Shown piece after piece: positions 10,724 to 21,364 of a DNA stretch of 64,000 nt (position 1 is its first letter; each line of letters starts with the position of its first letter). This DNA is from Arachnopeziza araneosa (Eukaryota; Ascomycota; Leotiomycetes; Helotiales; Arachnopezizaceae). The DNA is taken from positions 496,001 through 560,000 of the forward strand of contig QYAI01000004.1 in the NCBI GenBank assembly GCA_003988855.1, given 5' to 3'. The notes under the pieces are model-generated. The model made no database searches. It saw only the letters and a list, made by a program, of their open reading frames with translations, and had not been told where the DNA came from. Made by a program: the position numbers and the translations under genes.

Positions 10724-13157
10724 CTATTCCCTGACAATATCTAGGTCATCGTCATCATCATCAAAGTCATTAACAACAGCTTTTACGGCCTCGCCACCAA
10801 AGCTCTCCCTACCGGCTTCTCGTATGCCCTTCTCGGTCACAAATCGTGTCTTCTTCTTCACCGGCTGGATACTCTCCCCGTTCTTCAGCCTACCCAGCTC
10901 TTTCGTAAGAGCACTACCCCATCCCACGGCCGCAGAACTCGAGACCGTGTTTGTGCGCTTCCGCTTGATGGGACTGAGAGCAACGTCTTTGGCTTTGCCA
11001 CCCAGGAGACCCAGAGACGCCGCGTCCGGTGGTGGATTTGCTTGGGCGCTGCTGATACTGCTACTGAGACTAGGTTGTAAGGATTCTTTCCTTCGTATTC
11101 GTGCGTAATCGGCTCCTATGCCGCTTCCCATGCTGCCCAATTTTCTCTCCAGTTCTCGTTCTTTCTCTTGAGCCAGTAATCGTCGAGTCATACGCTCTTC
11201 CTTTGTTGACCCACGATGGAAAGCGTCGGGGTCAAAATCTACATCATCTAACATATTGACGGTACTGCGTTTACCAATATATATCTGCGAATGGCTTTCC
11301 ACGTCATACCGTGTTTTTTTCTGCAACTCTGCTTTCTCTTTGTATTCCTGCCGGTTAGTTACATCGAACGAGTTGTATTTTCGGGTTCCACTCTCCCCTC
11401 CTCTATAATTTCCCTTCCCGAAATTCATCGAATTGACTTCCATCCTCGAGGAGTGGGTTTTCTGCAAGCTTTGATTCACGTGGTAGTCACAGAATTCTGT
11501 GTGTCTTTTGTCAACCCATGTATCGCATGTCTTTCCATCCTTTTTGATACTCTTACAAAAGCCTAAATCTCTAGCATTTCCAATTTCCAAGATAGTATCT
11601 GCATCAGAATTTAGAGTTAGACTGAATTTCCCAGTATCTACCTTGGCTCGTGGAGGGGGCATAAAAGCAGGATTCAGAATTGCTATTATTGTTCCAGGAG
11701 TCATCTTCCAGAATTTGTCAAATGCAGAATCGAAAAGAAAGAGATCAAGTTCCCATTTGAGATCTGTCAGAGTCATAATCATGAACTTTCCTCGGTTTTG
11801 GTTTTTGGAATTGGAATTGGACTGATGAGCCTTTGGCTCAGTCTTTGAAGCTATGATTGCTAGTACAACCAAATCTTCTTCGATATCCGGACCAGAGAAG
11901 TCGGGTCCTTTAACAACCTTTAGAAGATCTGGTATCTGAAATGTCTTCTTTCCAGTGAGGGTGCGTGTTAGTCGTTGGTGAGGAATAATTCTCTTCGACA
12001 GATGTTGGGATGAGTAAGGCTCAAATTGAGTGGCTTCGGACTCGGTGACTTCGTTTGGCGGTTTCCGTGGGACGTATGTTTCTCCTTTCGAAGAGTTTGG
12101 AGTCCCTCTCGAAGTTGGTCTTTCTGATGATATGACAGTTGAATTTGTATTTGTGCTTGTAATCCTTCTCGCCGAGCTTAGGTCCGGGGCTGTCCTACTG
12201 CGTATCAAATTTCCTCCGAATTTGGTAGTAGATCTCAAAACTTCTTCCCTACTGAATTCTTCTGCTTGCCGAGGAGCTTCTGGAAGAATAACAGCATTTT
12301 CCTTGTAGCTTTGCATTTGTTCATGATCGATATCAAATGCTTGACTACGGTTCCTTTTAATTCTTAACTCCCTGTCTTGCCGATCAGTGTCTTGTGCTCT
12401 GATAGCTGCTAACCTTTCACTGAAAGATTTGGGTTTATCTTCACTGGATTGGGGCGATGTCCCAGCTGCGAGTGTTCGAGTATTAGTCTGTGAGCTGTGT
12501 TTTTGTAAAAATGGACCAGCAAGCCTTTCAGAAAGTGATTCATCTCTTCTTCTCAGACTTGGTGCTCTTTTTAAGGAGACATCACTTCCCTTCAACCCTT
12601 TATCTATCCCTAATAACACTCTGCTAGGAGATCGTTGAACCACGGGTGGTTGTGTTTTTCGAATAGGTGATACTGGAACAGCCACACTCTCTTGTGGCTT
12701 CGACCTTTCTAGTCGTTCCGCTCTTATTCCAGCTAACCTCGACTCCGCCCTGCTAGCAGCGACTGAACTTGACCTTTTAACCTCTCGTTCGACTCGAGCG
12801 CCTTCGTTTTCCGAGTCCGACGTCTGTCTTGCTTTCTTCTGTAACTTCTTGAGTTTAAGACGAGCCTGAATTTCTTGCAATTGTAGCTGCAAAGTCTCCT
12901 CGTCATCTTCATCGTCTTCCCCCATATCTCTATCTAGGAGCGCGCGATTGTGCAGTGAAGGAGTGGATTTTGATCTTTTCATAGGAGACGGCGATGGCGA
13001 TGTACGTTCTGCTAGTCTGCGAAGACGATCGCGCCCCCCAGGGGTGCTCAAAAGAACTTCATGAGGAGATCGTGGTGGCCAGTTGGGTTGTTCAGGTCTT
13101 TCTGGAAATCCGTCAATATAAACCAAAAATTTTGTGCGCCAGCTTACTCTGGGACAT
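10724..13157 (-). CDS. MCM10: Replication initiation factor Mcm10, 795 aa
   Basis: Mcm10 activates the CMG helicase and links it to DNA polymerase alpha at origins. A 10-nt first exon (13157-13148, ATG TCC CAG A) joins exon 2 (13101-10724) across a 46-bp GTAAGC...TTCCAG intron, giving MSQKRPEQPNWPPRSPHE. The frame also stays open upstream to 13492, but that extension has no conserved content and reaches toward the neighbouring promoter, so I reject it. A coiled-coil-like LQLQLQEIQARLKLKKLQKK lies near the N-terminus. The central OB-fold and zinc region includes FMIMTLTDLKWELDLFLFDS and the CCCH knuckle FCKSI...TCDTW...FCDYH. The C-terminus is basic, then ends in an acidic DDDDDDLDI tail. It diverges from RNASEH2B, whose promoter it shares. 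Confidence 0.9.
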
Positions 13158-13552
13158 TTTGAATGGCGAATTAATCCATAAGGTAAACAAAGTATGTTCT
13201 CAGAAACCTGAGAGATGTATCTAGATTCCCATGCAGTTGGCAGTTGAATTGGGAGATGTTGATTCTGGAATAAGTCTACGTCAAAGACATCTATTGAGCA
13301 TGTCTTTCGGTCCTTTATCTTTGAGGATGTTGAGAGGAACTTTTCCAGCCATAAAAGATGTTTGGACCATTGAGACGTTTTACGAAATCCATTTGGGGTG
13401 GAGGTGATATCAAAATAGGTTAAATCAAACCCCAGAAATTTAGTGGGTCCGTGTTTCAATATAAACGCGTCAAGTCGCGTCTTCAAGTTCACCTCGTCAA
13501 TCCTGAGTTTGGTGAGGTTTTTACATACATAATCAACAGCATCTTGAACACA
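13158..13552. promoter_or_regulatory. Shared divergent promoter MCM10/RNASEH2B
   Basis: A 395-bp spacer between two divergent start codons of S-phase genes. It contains the MluI-box module at 13465-13484. The MCM10-strand frame across it is open by chance and carries no conserved sequence. Confidence 0.6.
13465..13484 (+). promoter_or_regulatory. MluI cell-cycle box module (MBF-type)
   Basis: ACGCGT at 13465-13470 is followed after CAA by GTCGCGTCTTC. It lies about 70 bp before the RNASEH2B start and about 310 bp before the MCM10 start. ACGCGT is the consensus for MBF (Mbp1/Swi6 or Cdc10/Res), which drives G1/S genes. A near-identical copy stands before DUO1. Confidence 0.6.
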
Positions 13553-14893
13553 ATGAAACCCCGTGGGAGACCCTCAAACAAGCCCAAAGAAGAATCAAAA
13601 GAGATTGAAATTCCAATTAATCCAAAAGCTCAATTAGGAACGGACGACGCTAATCCGCCGCATCTCATTATACTGCCAAAGGATACTACCAAGAATGCTC
13701 GAATCATCACGTTACAAGATCCTCGATATCTTACTGAGTCGAGATACTTCATATGTCCAGAGAACGGCTTTTATGAACTTAAGAAGTTTACTGCGCCGAA
13801 AACAACACCCCGAAGCTGGCTTCTTTCTCAAGCTGGTTTTCAGCTAGAAAATGAAGCCACCAATGGATTTGAAAAAAAGGCAGAAGGATATATTATGCGA
13901 AATGCCAATCTTCTGATTGCGACGCTAATTGATCCTTTATTTATCATCTTGCCATATCTCGCTCCTACTTCCTCCAAAGCCACCGAATCCTCAAAGAAGC
14001 TGTTCCTCTCCAGGGATGATTACTTCGACAAGATGATAGCCTCCTCTACCGAATTTGGGGCGATGTTAACGTCATCTCCCCAATTGCGATCTTTGCTAGA
14101 ACGGAGAATGACAGTGATTTGTGATACAGTCGAAGCTGGAGATGAAATTATGTTTCGATTTAATGAAGGGAAACTACTCGAAGAGCTTCTGAAGAAAGCA
14201 AAAAGGATGGCTACGAAGGGGTTGCCTCCAAGCATCGAAGAGAAGCTTGTACGGAAAGCCCTTGAGGTACCTATTCTGAGCATGGTGGAGGAGAGCAATC
14301 CTCATGACTTGCCAAAAGAGGTGTACCAGGAGATTTCCTCCAATACCACTCTTGATTTAGATACTGCGGATACGCCTGATACTCAATCTACTGTAGCATC
14401 GGTAGATATAGTAGCAAGCTCTTTTTCTGAAGCGTCAACAACGACAACTTCATTGTTTGAAGAATCGACAATGATTTCCAAGACATCCAATTCAAAGACA
14501 TTGTCGATGATTAGTGCACCAAATGAAGTTACGGACTTACTTCGACTTCGGACGGCCCTCTTCTTCATCCTCTCGAGCTACGTTTCTCCTCATATTAGCG
14601 AGCCTCTCATGCAACAGCTTCCATCCACTACCACCACCAATTTTGCGCCATTAGATTCTCATTTGAGCCATCTGGCAAAGTTACGGCAGGAGGCTCTAGC
14701 TGCAAGATCCCTCGGGGACTATTCGAGAAAACGAGTTCTGGACGAGGAGGAAACTGAAATGCGTGCCGAGAAGCGCCTAAAAGAAGATGATGAAAAGAAG
14801 AGAAAGGCAAATGAAAGTAGAGGTGTCAAAGCATTGAAGAAGGTCAATGTTAATGGGATGAAGAAGATGAGCGACTTCTTCAAAAAGAAGTGA
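13553..14893 (+). CDS. RNASEH2B: Ribonuclease H2 subunit B, 446 aa
   Basis: This is the non-catalytic B subunit (yeast Rnh202 / Ydr279 family) of the trimeric RNase H2, which removes ribonucleotides misincorporated in DNA. Single exon. The family N-terminus is clear: HLIILPKDTTKNARIITLQD, then PRYLTESRYFICPENGFYEL, and later YIMRNANLLIATLIDPLFII. The start at 13553 (MKPRGRPSNK) is chosen because in-frame residues upstream lie within the promoter module. The last residues, MKKMSDFFKKK, resemble a PCNA-interacting (PIP) box with hydrophobic M and FF in the right register but no leading Gln; human RNASEH2B also ends with a PIP-type motif. It shares a promoter with MCM10 and converges on DUO1. 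Confidence 0.88.
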   Translation: MKPRGRPSNKPKEESKEIEIPINPKAQLGTDDANPPHLIILPKDTTKNARIITLQDPRYLTESRYFICPENGFYELKKFTAPKTTPRSWLLSQAGFQLENEATNGFEKKAEGYIMRNANLLIATLIDPLFIILPYLAPTSSKATESSKKLFLSRDDYFDKMIASSTEFGAMLTSSPQLRSLLERRMTVICDTVEAGDEIMFRFNEGKLLEELLKKAKRMATKGLPPSIEEKLVRKALEVPILSMVEESNPHDLPKEVYQEISSNTTLDLDTADTPDTQSTVASVDIVASSFSEASTTTTSLFEESTMISKTSNSKTLSMISAPNEVTDLLRLRTALFFILSSYVSPHISEPLMQQLPSTTTTNFAPLDSHLSHLAKLRQEALAARSLGDYSRKRVLDEEETEMRAEKRLKEDDEKKRKANESRGVKALKKVNVNGMKKMSDFFKKK

Positions 14894-15090
14894 AATTTAA
14901 GGTATTGGAAATACCTCGATTTGTTTGGGTATATGGCGTTTAGGCTCTTGCATAAAAACCGACTCAAAACGGTGGGGTTTTGCGAGGATAGTTTTGGCCA
15001 TAGCTAGTATTGAATGCTGGATCCTCAAAGGATACATTTGAAGACGTCAAACTGTCTTTAAACTTTTTCGTATTTCATGCTGAAGTCTTT

Positions 15091-15866
15091 TTAGCGTACT
15101 CCGCGTGCTCTCCCTCTGGTGCTTCCCAATCCTCTCCCAATACCGCTTGCAGTTCTTCCTACTTGTGATGTGCCACGATTAGCTCCTAAAGTGCTTGAGC
15201 TTCCTGCGACGTAGCCAGTACCACTGATGCTTCCACCTCTTCCGACCCCTCTACCCCTCCCCCTTGATCCACGAGCGCCCCGCGTAGCAGTTCCAGCCTG
15301 CCGTTGTCTCTCCTCGTCCTCGGCTCTCCGCCTCGCTTCTTCCCGTCTCCTCTCTTCCTCCGCTGCTCTCCTCTCTGCTGCCTGTGCCTTCAATACTGTC
15401 TCATTTTCCATATCGGCAACATCTTGAGCTGCGCCTTGCCAATTTGGATTCAAGATTAATCTCTGATTATGTTCTGTTTGCGAGAGTATTCTAATCCATG
15501 TATTCAACAGTGTAGAGGCAGATGTGACCGTCCGCGATACGGTCTAAAATTGAATAAGCTTAATAGCTACATCTTGATGCTTCTAGAACTCACATCCATA
15601 TTGCCTTTTGCACACTCAAGGCTCGAAACAACACCCTCTATAACCTCATTGATATTCCGCACACTTTCAAGTTCCCTCTGTAGCGTAGCTTCTCTCGCTT
15701 GCTCAGTATCATATTTAGACTCCGCGTTGCGCTGCGAAGGAGCGTTGGCGCTTTCTGAATTAGTATTTGTTTTGTGGGATGGCTTGGCGGCTCGTGAGGG
15801 TGAAGCAAAAAGGTCTTCGTTGTCAGAATCGGAAATGTCAAGCGTTCCTACATCAGGGGTCGACAT
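15091..15866 (-). CDS. DUO1: DASH/Dam1 complex subunit Duo1, 241 aa
   Basis: Duo1 is part of the DASH ring that couples kinetochores to spindle microtubules. Exons: 15866-15594 and 15543-15091, joined across a 50-bp GTGAGT...TTTTAG intron. The family core runs NINEVIEGVVSSLECAKGNM (end of exon 1), then TVSRTVTSASTLLNTWIRIL and SQTEHNQRLILNPNWQGAAQD. A strongly charged coiled coil rich in ERR/EEARRR follows, and the tail is an RGR/GRG-rich basic segment. The start at 15866 (MSTPDVGTLDISDSDNEDLF) is used because it begins the acidic family N-terminus. The 197-bp gap to RNASEH2B is convergent. An MluI-box module lies about 73 bp upstream of its start. Confidence 0.92.
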
Positions 15867-16370
15867 AATGAGACTAGATGAAAGTTTTTCCACATAAACA
15901 CGAGAATCGGGCCAGAGATATGTAAATATCAACAGTCAACGCGTAGAGTCGCGTCTTCTCTTCGGATAGGGGGGTTGGTGAGATTGTTTATCGAAAGAAT
16001 TAAAAATGCCCGTGCATTCAGCCTCACGGTCGGTAAACGTCTTGCGAGGTTGGTGAATTTCAACCTCCTCATTATTTCCAAAACGTCGACCCTTTGCCAC
16101 CGACCACATCACTACAATAGCAAGAGCCGGTCTGCTGCAATATTATTGTGCTTCTCCCACCATCGATCGCATATCTTTAGACTTTAACCTTCCTTACAAC
16201 TCTTGCAACATCCAGCCCTTGCCAGCGCACATCCAATCCAAAGAAATTGAACCTCTTCTAGCTTATTTTAGCAGCCCACAAACATCGTCGACCATCAACC
16301 TTCAGAAATCGCGAAAATCTTGTGTATTGCTGCTCTAGCGCGGTCCAAATTCTAAAAATTCACTTGCAAA
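15867..16370. promoter_or_regulatory. Shared divergent promoter DUO1 / conserved basic protein
   Basis: A 504-bp spacer between divergent start codons. It contains the MluI-box module at 15939-15958, closer to DUO1. No coding signal was recognised. Confidence 0.5.
15939..15958 (+). promoter_or_regulatory. MluI cell-cycle box module, second copy
   Basis: ACGCGT at 15939-15944 is followed after AGA by GTCGCGTCTTC, matching 18 of 20 positions of the module at 13465-13484, spacing included. It lies about 73 bp upstream of the DUO1 start codon. MBF-type control of a kinetochore gene at G1/S is the likely meaning. Confidence 0.6.
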
Positions 16371-17786
16371 ATGGCAGCAACCATGCAAGCTTCAACCCCT
16401 CCACCTCCTTCCTCCCTTCACACTCCAACAACACCAAGATTCGGTTTGGACGATAACTATCAGCCATACTCCCCTCGAAAATCGGCTCGGGTGTCTCAAA
16501 GATCTCGAGAAACCAAAACACCACCTCCTCAATCCCACAACCTTCGAAACAGTCACACCCGATCACCAAGATCATCCACAAAGTCATCTCCTCTTAACCT
16601 GACTACCTCACCTACATCACCCCAGACCGCCTCCAAGAAGCGTGTCGCGAGAACTTCAAAAGCCGAAATGGGTGGACGAAGGGTTTCTGGTGCTCTCACT
16701 TATGATTCTTCTGCGTCTGCTGCAGAATCGCTAGGTCTTCCTGCACCCAAGAGCGGAAGCAAGGTCGAGCATCGATCCACCGCAGTTGTCCGTAGCAATG
16801 GCATGCTTCCAACCCCCGCGAAGACACCAGTCAAGCGACCATCAGAAATCACTACTGCTGTTACTGGCGTTGCTCGTAACCTCTTCGCTACACATCCCGA
16901 TGATGAAATCATGCCCTCTCCAAAGAAGAAGGGTCGCAAGAAGTACTCCGGCATCACAATGAACAGCTTTGAAGTTGAAGAGGACTCTGCACCAATTCAA
17001 ATTTTCACTGATTCAAATGAACGTGTTCCTGAAGTTGACAACAGCCTTGAAAACCCATTCTATGGTGAGGGTACAACGGTCACGTCCGAGCCTACCAAAC
17101 GTTCCAGCAAGCGTAGAAAGATCAGTGTTTCTGGCGGAGGAAAGCAAACAGTTGAGGAGCTTGAGCGCAGAGAAGATGGTTTGGTTTATGTTTTGTGAGT
17201 TCACCTTTGTCCAATTCTTAACTGACGCGACTAACGCGTAAACAGCCGTGGCAAGAAGATCTTCCGCAAATTCGCCGATGAAGATGAAGAATCTGAAGGT
17301 CAAGATGAGGAAGATGCTGATATGGATGATCAACTTGCCGAATCTGTTCCAGTCAACCTCCGCCGCCCTTTGACCAGGTCGTCCATCAAGCCAAAACTCC
17401 TTTTCCCACCTGCCCAACAGGCCACAGGCCAGGACGTCAAGTCACATAACACCGAAGACGAAGAGGCTGATACTGATATCGAAGATCCAAATGTTTTGAC
17501 CCCAGCACCCGAAGTTACTCTCACTCCAAAAGCACCCAAGTTTGCGCCTGCCTCGCCACCAACCACTGTTAGAGCTACTCGATCGAAGAAGATTGATAGC
17601 TCCCCCCTTGAGCCAATGAGCGAAGATGATGCTATGCTGACTAGTCCAATGCACCGTAAGAACTCTGGCAAGATTAGCCCTTTCACTGAATGGCAGCGCG
17701 TCAAATCTAAGCCAGTAAAGGGAACCAAGAAGAGAGAAGGCGAGCCAATCAGTCGAGGCGGAGTTGAAAAGAAAGTCCGTGCATAG
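16371..17786 (+). CDS. Conserved basic Ser/Thr-Pro-rich protein, 454 aa
   Basis: Not recognised by name. Exons 16371-17194 and 17246-17786, joined at a phase-2 intron with a GTGAGT donor and AACAG acceptor. The product is mostly disordered: the N-terminus is rich in TP/SP (TPRFGLDDNYQPYSPRKSAR), giving many potential CDK sites, followed by basic KKKGRKKYSG. A better ordered block has IQIFTDSNERVPEVD, NPFYGEG and LVYVFRGKKIFRKFADED, and the C-terminal half carries RRPLTRSSIKPKLLFPP. The arrangement looks like a conserved nuclear protein of filamentous ascomycetes. The promoter shared with DUO1 and the SP/TP richness fit a cell-cycle role, but that is inference. The 51-bp intron itself contains an ACGCGT. 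Confidence 0.7.
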
Positions 17787-18907
17787 AGAAGGGAAGACCG
17801 ACTTGTTTGGATTACGAGGATTATGATTTTGTTCAAGTATTACATTCGGCAGCGTCTTCACTTTTCTCATGACGGCTGATTACATTTATTAAAGGATGAA
17901 ACTCTGTGTTACGGATTGGGATTGCAGTATTCATGGGGAAATTGTCCTTTCTTCAAAATTGATACTAGAATTGGGAGATTATCAACTCCGGGCTAGTAAA
18001 TAGAAAATAATGAAATTAATCTGAAATGAGATGCAGTGTGAAATCTCTGTGTGATTTCGTTCCACAAAGCTTGTTTTATGTTGTAAAACTCGTAAACAAC
18101 AGACTGAAGTATCAGCGACCTCCTTATTCTCTATATATCAGAAGAGATTCGACTCTTGTTTGCGTTTTTACATGACAAAGGACTGCACCATGTAGGTTAC
18201 CGTCTGGCGTTGGTATACTCTAAAGCGAGAGTCATGAATCACCATATCTAGGTCGCGCTGTGGGACAAGTAGTACAAGGTGCGATCGGAAAGATTTTAAA
18301 AAAAACTTCCCTCCTTTTGGGCAAAATGAGAATGGAGTTGAATATAGCTTTATGTAATAAGCAGATAATACCTATCTCAAAATTAACAGCTTTGCCTCAG
18401 CAATTACTCGACCTTGAAAGTCTCGAGCAATAAGTAAGTTAACTTAAGTTAACTTAAGTTAAGTTAAGTTAAGTTAGCGAAGCGAATGGATGACAAAGAA
18501 AGGGATGGCGATGAGGCAATCAGTGGCTTGCTGGCTGGCCTGCTGGCTTGCTCGTGGACCCTGCTGTTTGGTTCACAGCAGTGCACCCATCTCGGACAAA
18601 GAGACCAACCAAACTTTCTACCTTCTTAAAAGCTCATAGATTTGGGTGCATATTCTGTCTTGAGCCTCAGAAAAATTTACATCTCACTGACTGAGTAATA
18701 TTTCCCCCGGTCATTTCGGCCTTTCATTCTGCTCTGGTTGCGAACCCCAGCCAGGAACACTGAATCAAGCGCCACTTTGAACCAACCCCACCACGAGCCG
18801 AACTCGCAAGGCCGCTTTGTTCCCAAAGAATTTCCTTGGGACTTTCCAACTACGAAAGAAGCTCAATCTGAGCCGTGTCCAGTTTGTTCCACCCTTTTCT
18901 CATCAAA
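17787..18907. other. Intergenic, 1.1 kb before the SurE-TTL gene
   Basis: Both flanking genes are co-directional. The spacer holds the pentanucleotide repeat at about 18433-18476 and a short CTGGCTTG-type imperfect repeat near 18520-18552. No gene was seen. Confidence 0.45.
18433..18476. repeat. AAGTT/AACTT pentanucleotide microsatellite
   Basis: A run of about eight 5-bp units in which AAGTT and its reverse complement AACTT alternate (GTTAACTTAAG), then straight AAGTT copies. Its left half is palindromic and could fold or expand by slippage. It lies about 430 bp upstream of the SurE-TTL start codon. Confidence 0.8.
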
Positions 18908-21364
18908 ATGCATATCCTCGTAAGTTTTCTTGACACCTCCATGCTCTCTGATGCTAATTCGGCCAAGGTGGTGAACGATGACGGACCTCCCTCTAACCAG
19001 TCCTCACCTTATGTTCATTCTCTGGTTCATACCCTTCAAGCAGCAGGTCATGTTGTTTCTGTGTGCTTGCCACATACTCAACGCAGCTGGATTGGCAAGG
19101 CACACATGATTGGTCAAACTGTAAAGCCTACCTACTTCCGCCCAGGTACCCTTCATCTTGACGATGGTACAACGCATTCTCGACCTCTTCCACCAGGAAG
19201 CAAAGCACAAGAGGAATGGGTTTTAGTTGATGGCACGCCGGCAAGTTGTGTGCAGATTGGTCTCTACCATTTCTTCCAGGACAGAGGACCAATTGACCTT
19301 GTTGTTTCTGGGCCGAATTACGGCCGGAACTCAACAGCAGTGTTTAGTCTGAGTAGTGGCACCTTGGGAGGTGCATTGGAAGCTTCAATGTGCAGGAAGA
19401 GGTCAATTGCTCTATCCTACGCTTTCTTCTCGCGGAATCATGACCCAGATATCATTGCTGGAGCAAGCAAGTTGAGTGTGAGGGTAATTGAGTACCTATA
19501 TAAGAACTGGGGAGAAAGTGTCGATCTGTACTCGGTCAATGTCCCCTTAGTGGAGAATGTCGGAAGTAGAAAAATAGTGTGGACCAACATTTTACAAAAT
19601 TACTGGGACGCGGGTAGCTGTTTTGAAGCAGTGGAGGATAAGGAAGGAAACGCGGACGATGAAGAGGAGAAGATTAGAGAGAAGGAAGGGGTTCCTGCCA
19701 CTGAAGAAGAGAATGGCTTGACGTGGCACAAGCATAAACACTTCAAATGGGCGCCTCGATTCACTGATGTTTATAAATCAGTAGATGAGGCTCCTCCTGG
19801 TAATGATGGGTGGGCTGTCAAAGAGGGATACACAAGGTAAGTTTCCAGCATCCCCTTAAAATAATAAGTTTCTAACCCATTATTTTTAGTGTTACGCCTC
19901 TCAAGGCGAACTTTATGAATGCTTCGGTCCCGTCGCAAAGAGAAATCGAGCTGTGAGTGTAGCTAAAGCATGGTATTGCAACAACAGACATGTCAGACCA
20001 ATATAAAACTTCTCGCTGCTACCATCACGAATATTGTCTAACCCGTGAAACTTAGGCCATCTCCATCTCTTCCAAGTCTAGAACATCTTCATCTTTCCAA
20101 CAAGCTCGAAGGCCATTTCTACGCGATTATTAATTATGAAGACGATTATGTTCAGCCTCTCATCCTCGCAGCTTTGAAATCTTGCCTTCCCGAGCACAGT
20201 TATACAATTATATCCTCACTGCCAGAACTGCCAAATCTCGAAACCCTCTTCCTTCAGATTGGGGAGTACGAATCCCTTCCTTTTGAACACATCATGTCAC
20301 ACCCCTCCACAGCACTCACAAATGCCTATATTATCCGTAAAGCCTTAATAAGAAAGCATTATTTGAGCACCACGGCTCACAATTGGATCACTAAGCACCC
20401 TGCCTCAATATTAGCGACTAACATCAAGCCTTCCTGCGAATTCGAGCTGGATTACGCGGAGTTCCTTGATGATGCACTAGTAGAAGCCTGGGAACTACAA
20501 ACGAGCTTTCAGAGCAACAAAGGGAAAGAACCAGAAGAGAGAGAATGGTGGATATTGAAGCCGGGTATGAGTGACCGCGGTCAAGGCATTCGGCTATTCA
20601 GTACAGAAGAAGAGCTGTATTCCATCTTCGAGGGTTGGGAAGCTGAGCGCTCAGACTCCGATAATGAAGAAGAGGGAGCTGGAGAGCAGCAATCGATTGG
20701 CAGAGCTTCAGGTGAGGAAGAAAAAGATTATATAGTCGCCTCTCACCTCCGCCACTTCATCGCACAACCATACATCCACCCACCGCTCTTAATTAAAGAC
20801 AACCCCCGGAAATTTCACATCCGAACTTATGTCCTAGCCGTCGGCTCCCTAAAAGTATACGTTTGCAAAGATATGCTTGCCCTCTTCGCACCCACCACAT
20901 ACACTACGCCATGGTCGTCCAACACTGACATCTCTCCCCACTTGACAAACACCTGTCTCCAAACCGGTTCCCACGACGGTTCAGTACACATATTCTCCTC
21001 GCTTGATCTCCCCACCTCCCTCAAAGACTCTATCTTCACTCAGATCTGCAGCACGACAGGAGAGATCTTCGAAGCCGCAGCCCGAGGCATGATGGTGCAT
21101 TTCCAGACCCTCCCAAATGCATTTGAGGTCTTTGGGTTGGATTTCCTCGTTGATGAGAAGGGGACGGCGTGGCTATTGGAGATCAACGCTTTTCCAGATT
21201 TCAGGCAGACGGGTGATGAGTTAAAAGGCTTGGTGGGAGGGTTGTGGAGTGGTGTTGTCCAGGTGGCGGTTGCGGAGTTCTTTGGGTTTGCGAGGGATAG
21301 TGAATGGGATGTTGGGAGGGAGAGGATGGTTTGTGTGCGAGAGGTGAACTTGGGACGGAAGTAG
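18908..21364 (+). CDS. PBY1: Pby1-like SurE / tubulin-tyrosine-ligase fusion, 750 aa
   Basis: Yeast Pby1 is a P-body-associated protein combining a SurE-type phosphatase fold and a TTL (ATP-grasp) domain. Exons: 18908-18919 (12 nt), 18968-19836, 19890-19952 and 20056-21364. Splicing the first intron is required: MHIL joins VVNDDGPPSNQSSPYV and creates the SurE metal-binding NDDG motif. SurE features continue with SGPNYGRNSTAVFSLSSGTL and SYAFFSRN. From about residue 315 the TTL half shows IINYEDDYVQPLI, WWILKPGMSDRGQGIRLF, FHIRTYVLAVGSLKVYV and FEVFGLDFLVDEKGTAWLLE with the ATP-grasp acidic residues and EINAFPDF. An acidic insert (about residues 235-265) sits between the halves. The first intron is 48 nt and free of stops. 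Confidence 0.9.

Noticed and set aside
10623..11108. Plus-strand frame of 161 codons
   Set aside because: It is antisense to the MCM10 C-terminus and reads as a shadow of its acidic and basic repeats.
13102..13492. Open frame extending MCM10 by about 130 residues at the N-terminus
   Set aside because: The extension has no conserved content, runs through the divergent promoter with its MluI module, and a 10-nt exon plus canonical 46-bp intron gives a standard Mcm10-type beginning.
13451..13552. In-frame N-terminal extension of RNase H2B (34 residues)
   Set aside because: It would place the MluI-box module inside the coding sequence and has no family similarity; the ATG at 13553 gives the usual beginning.
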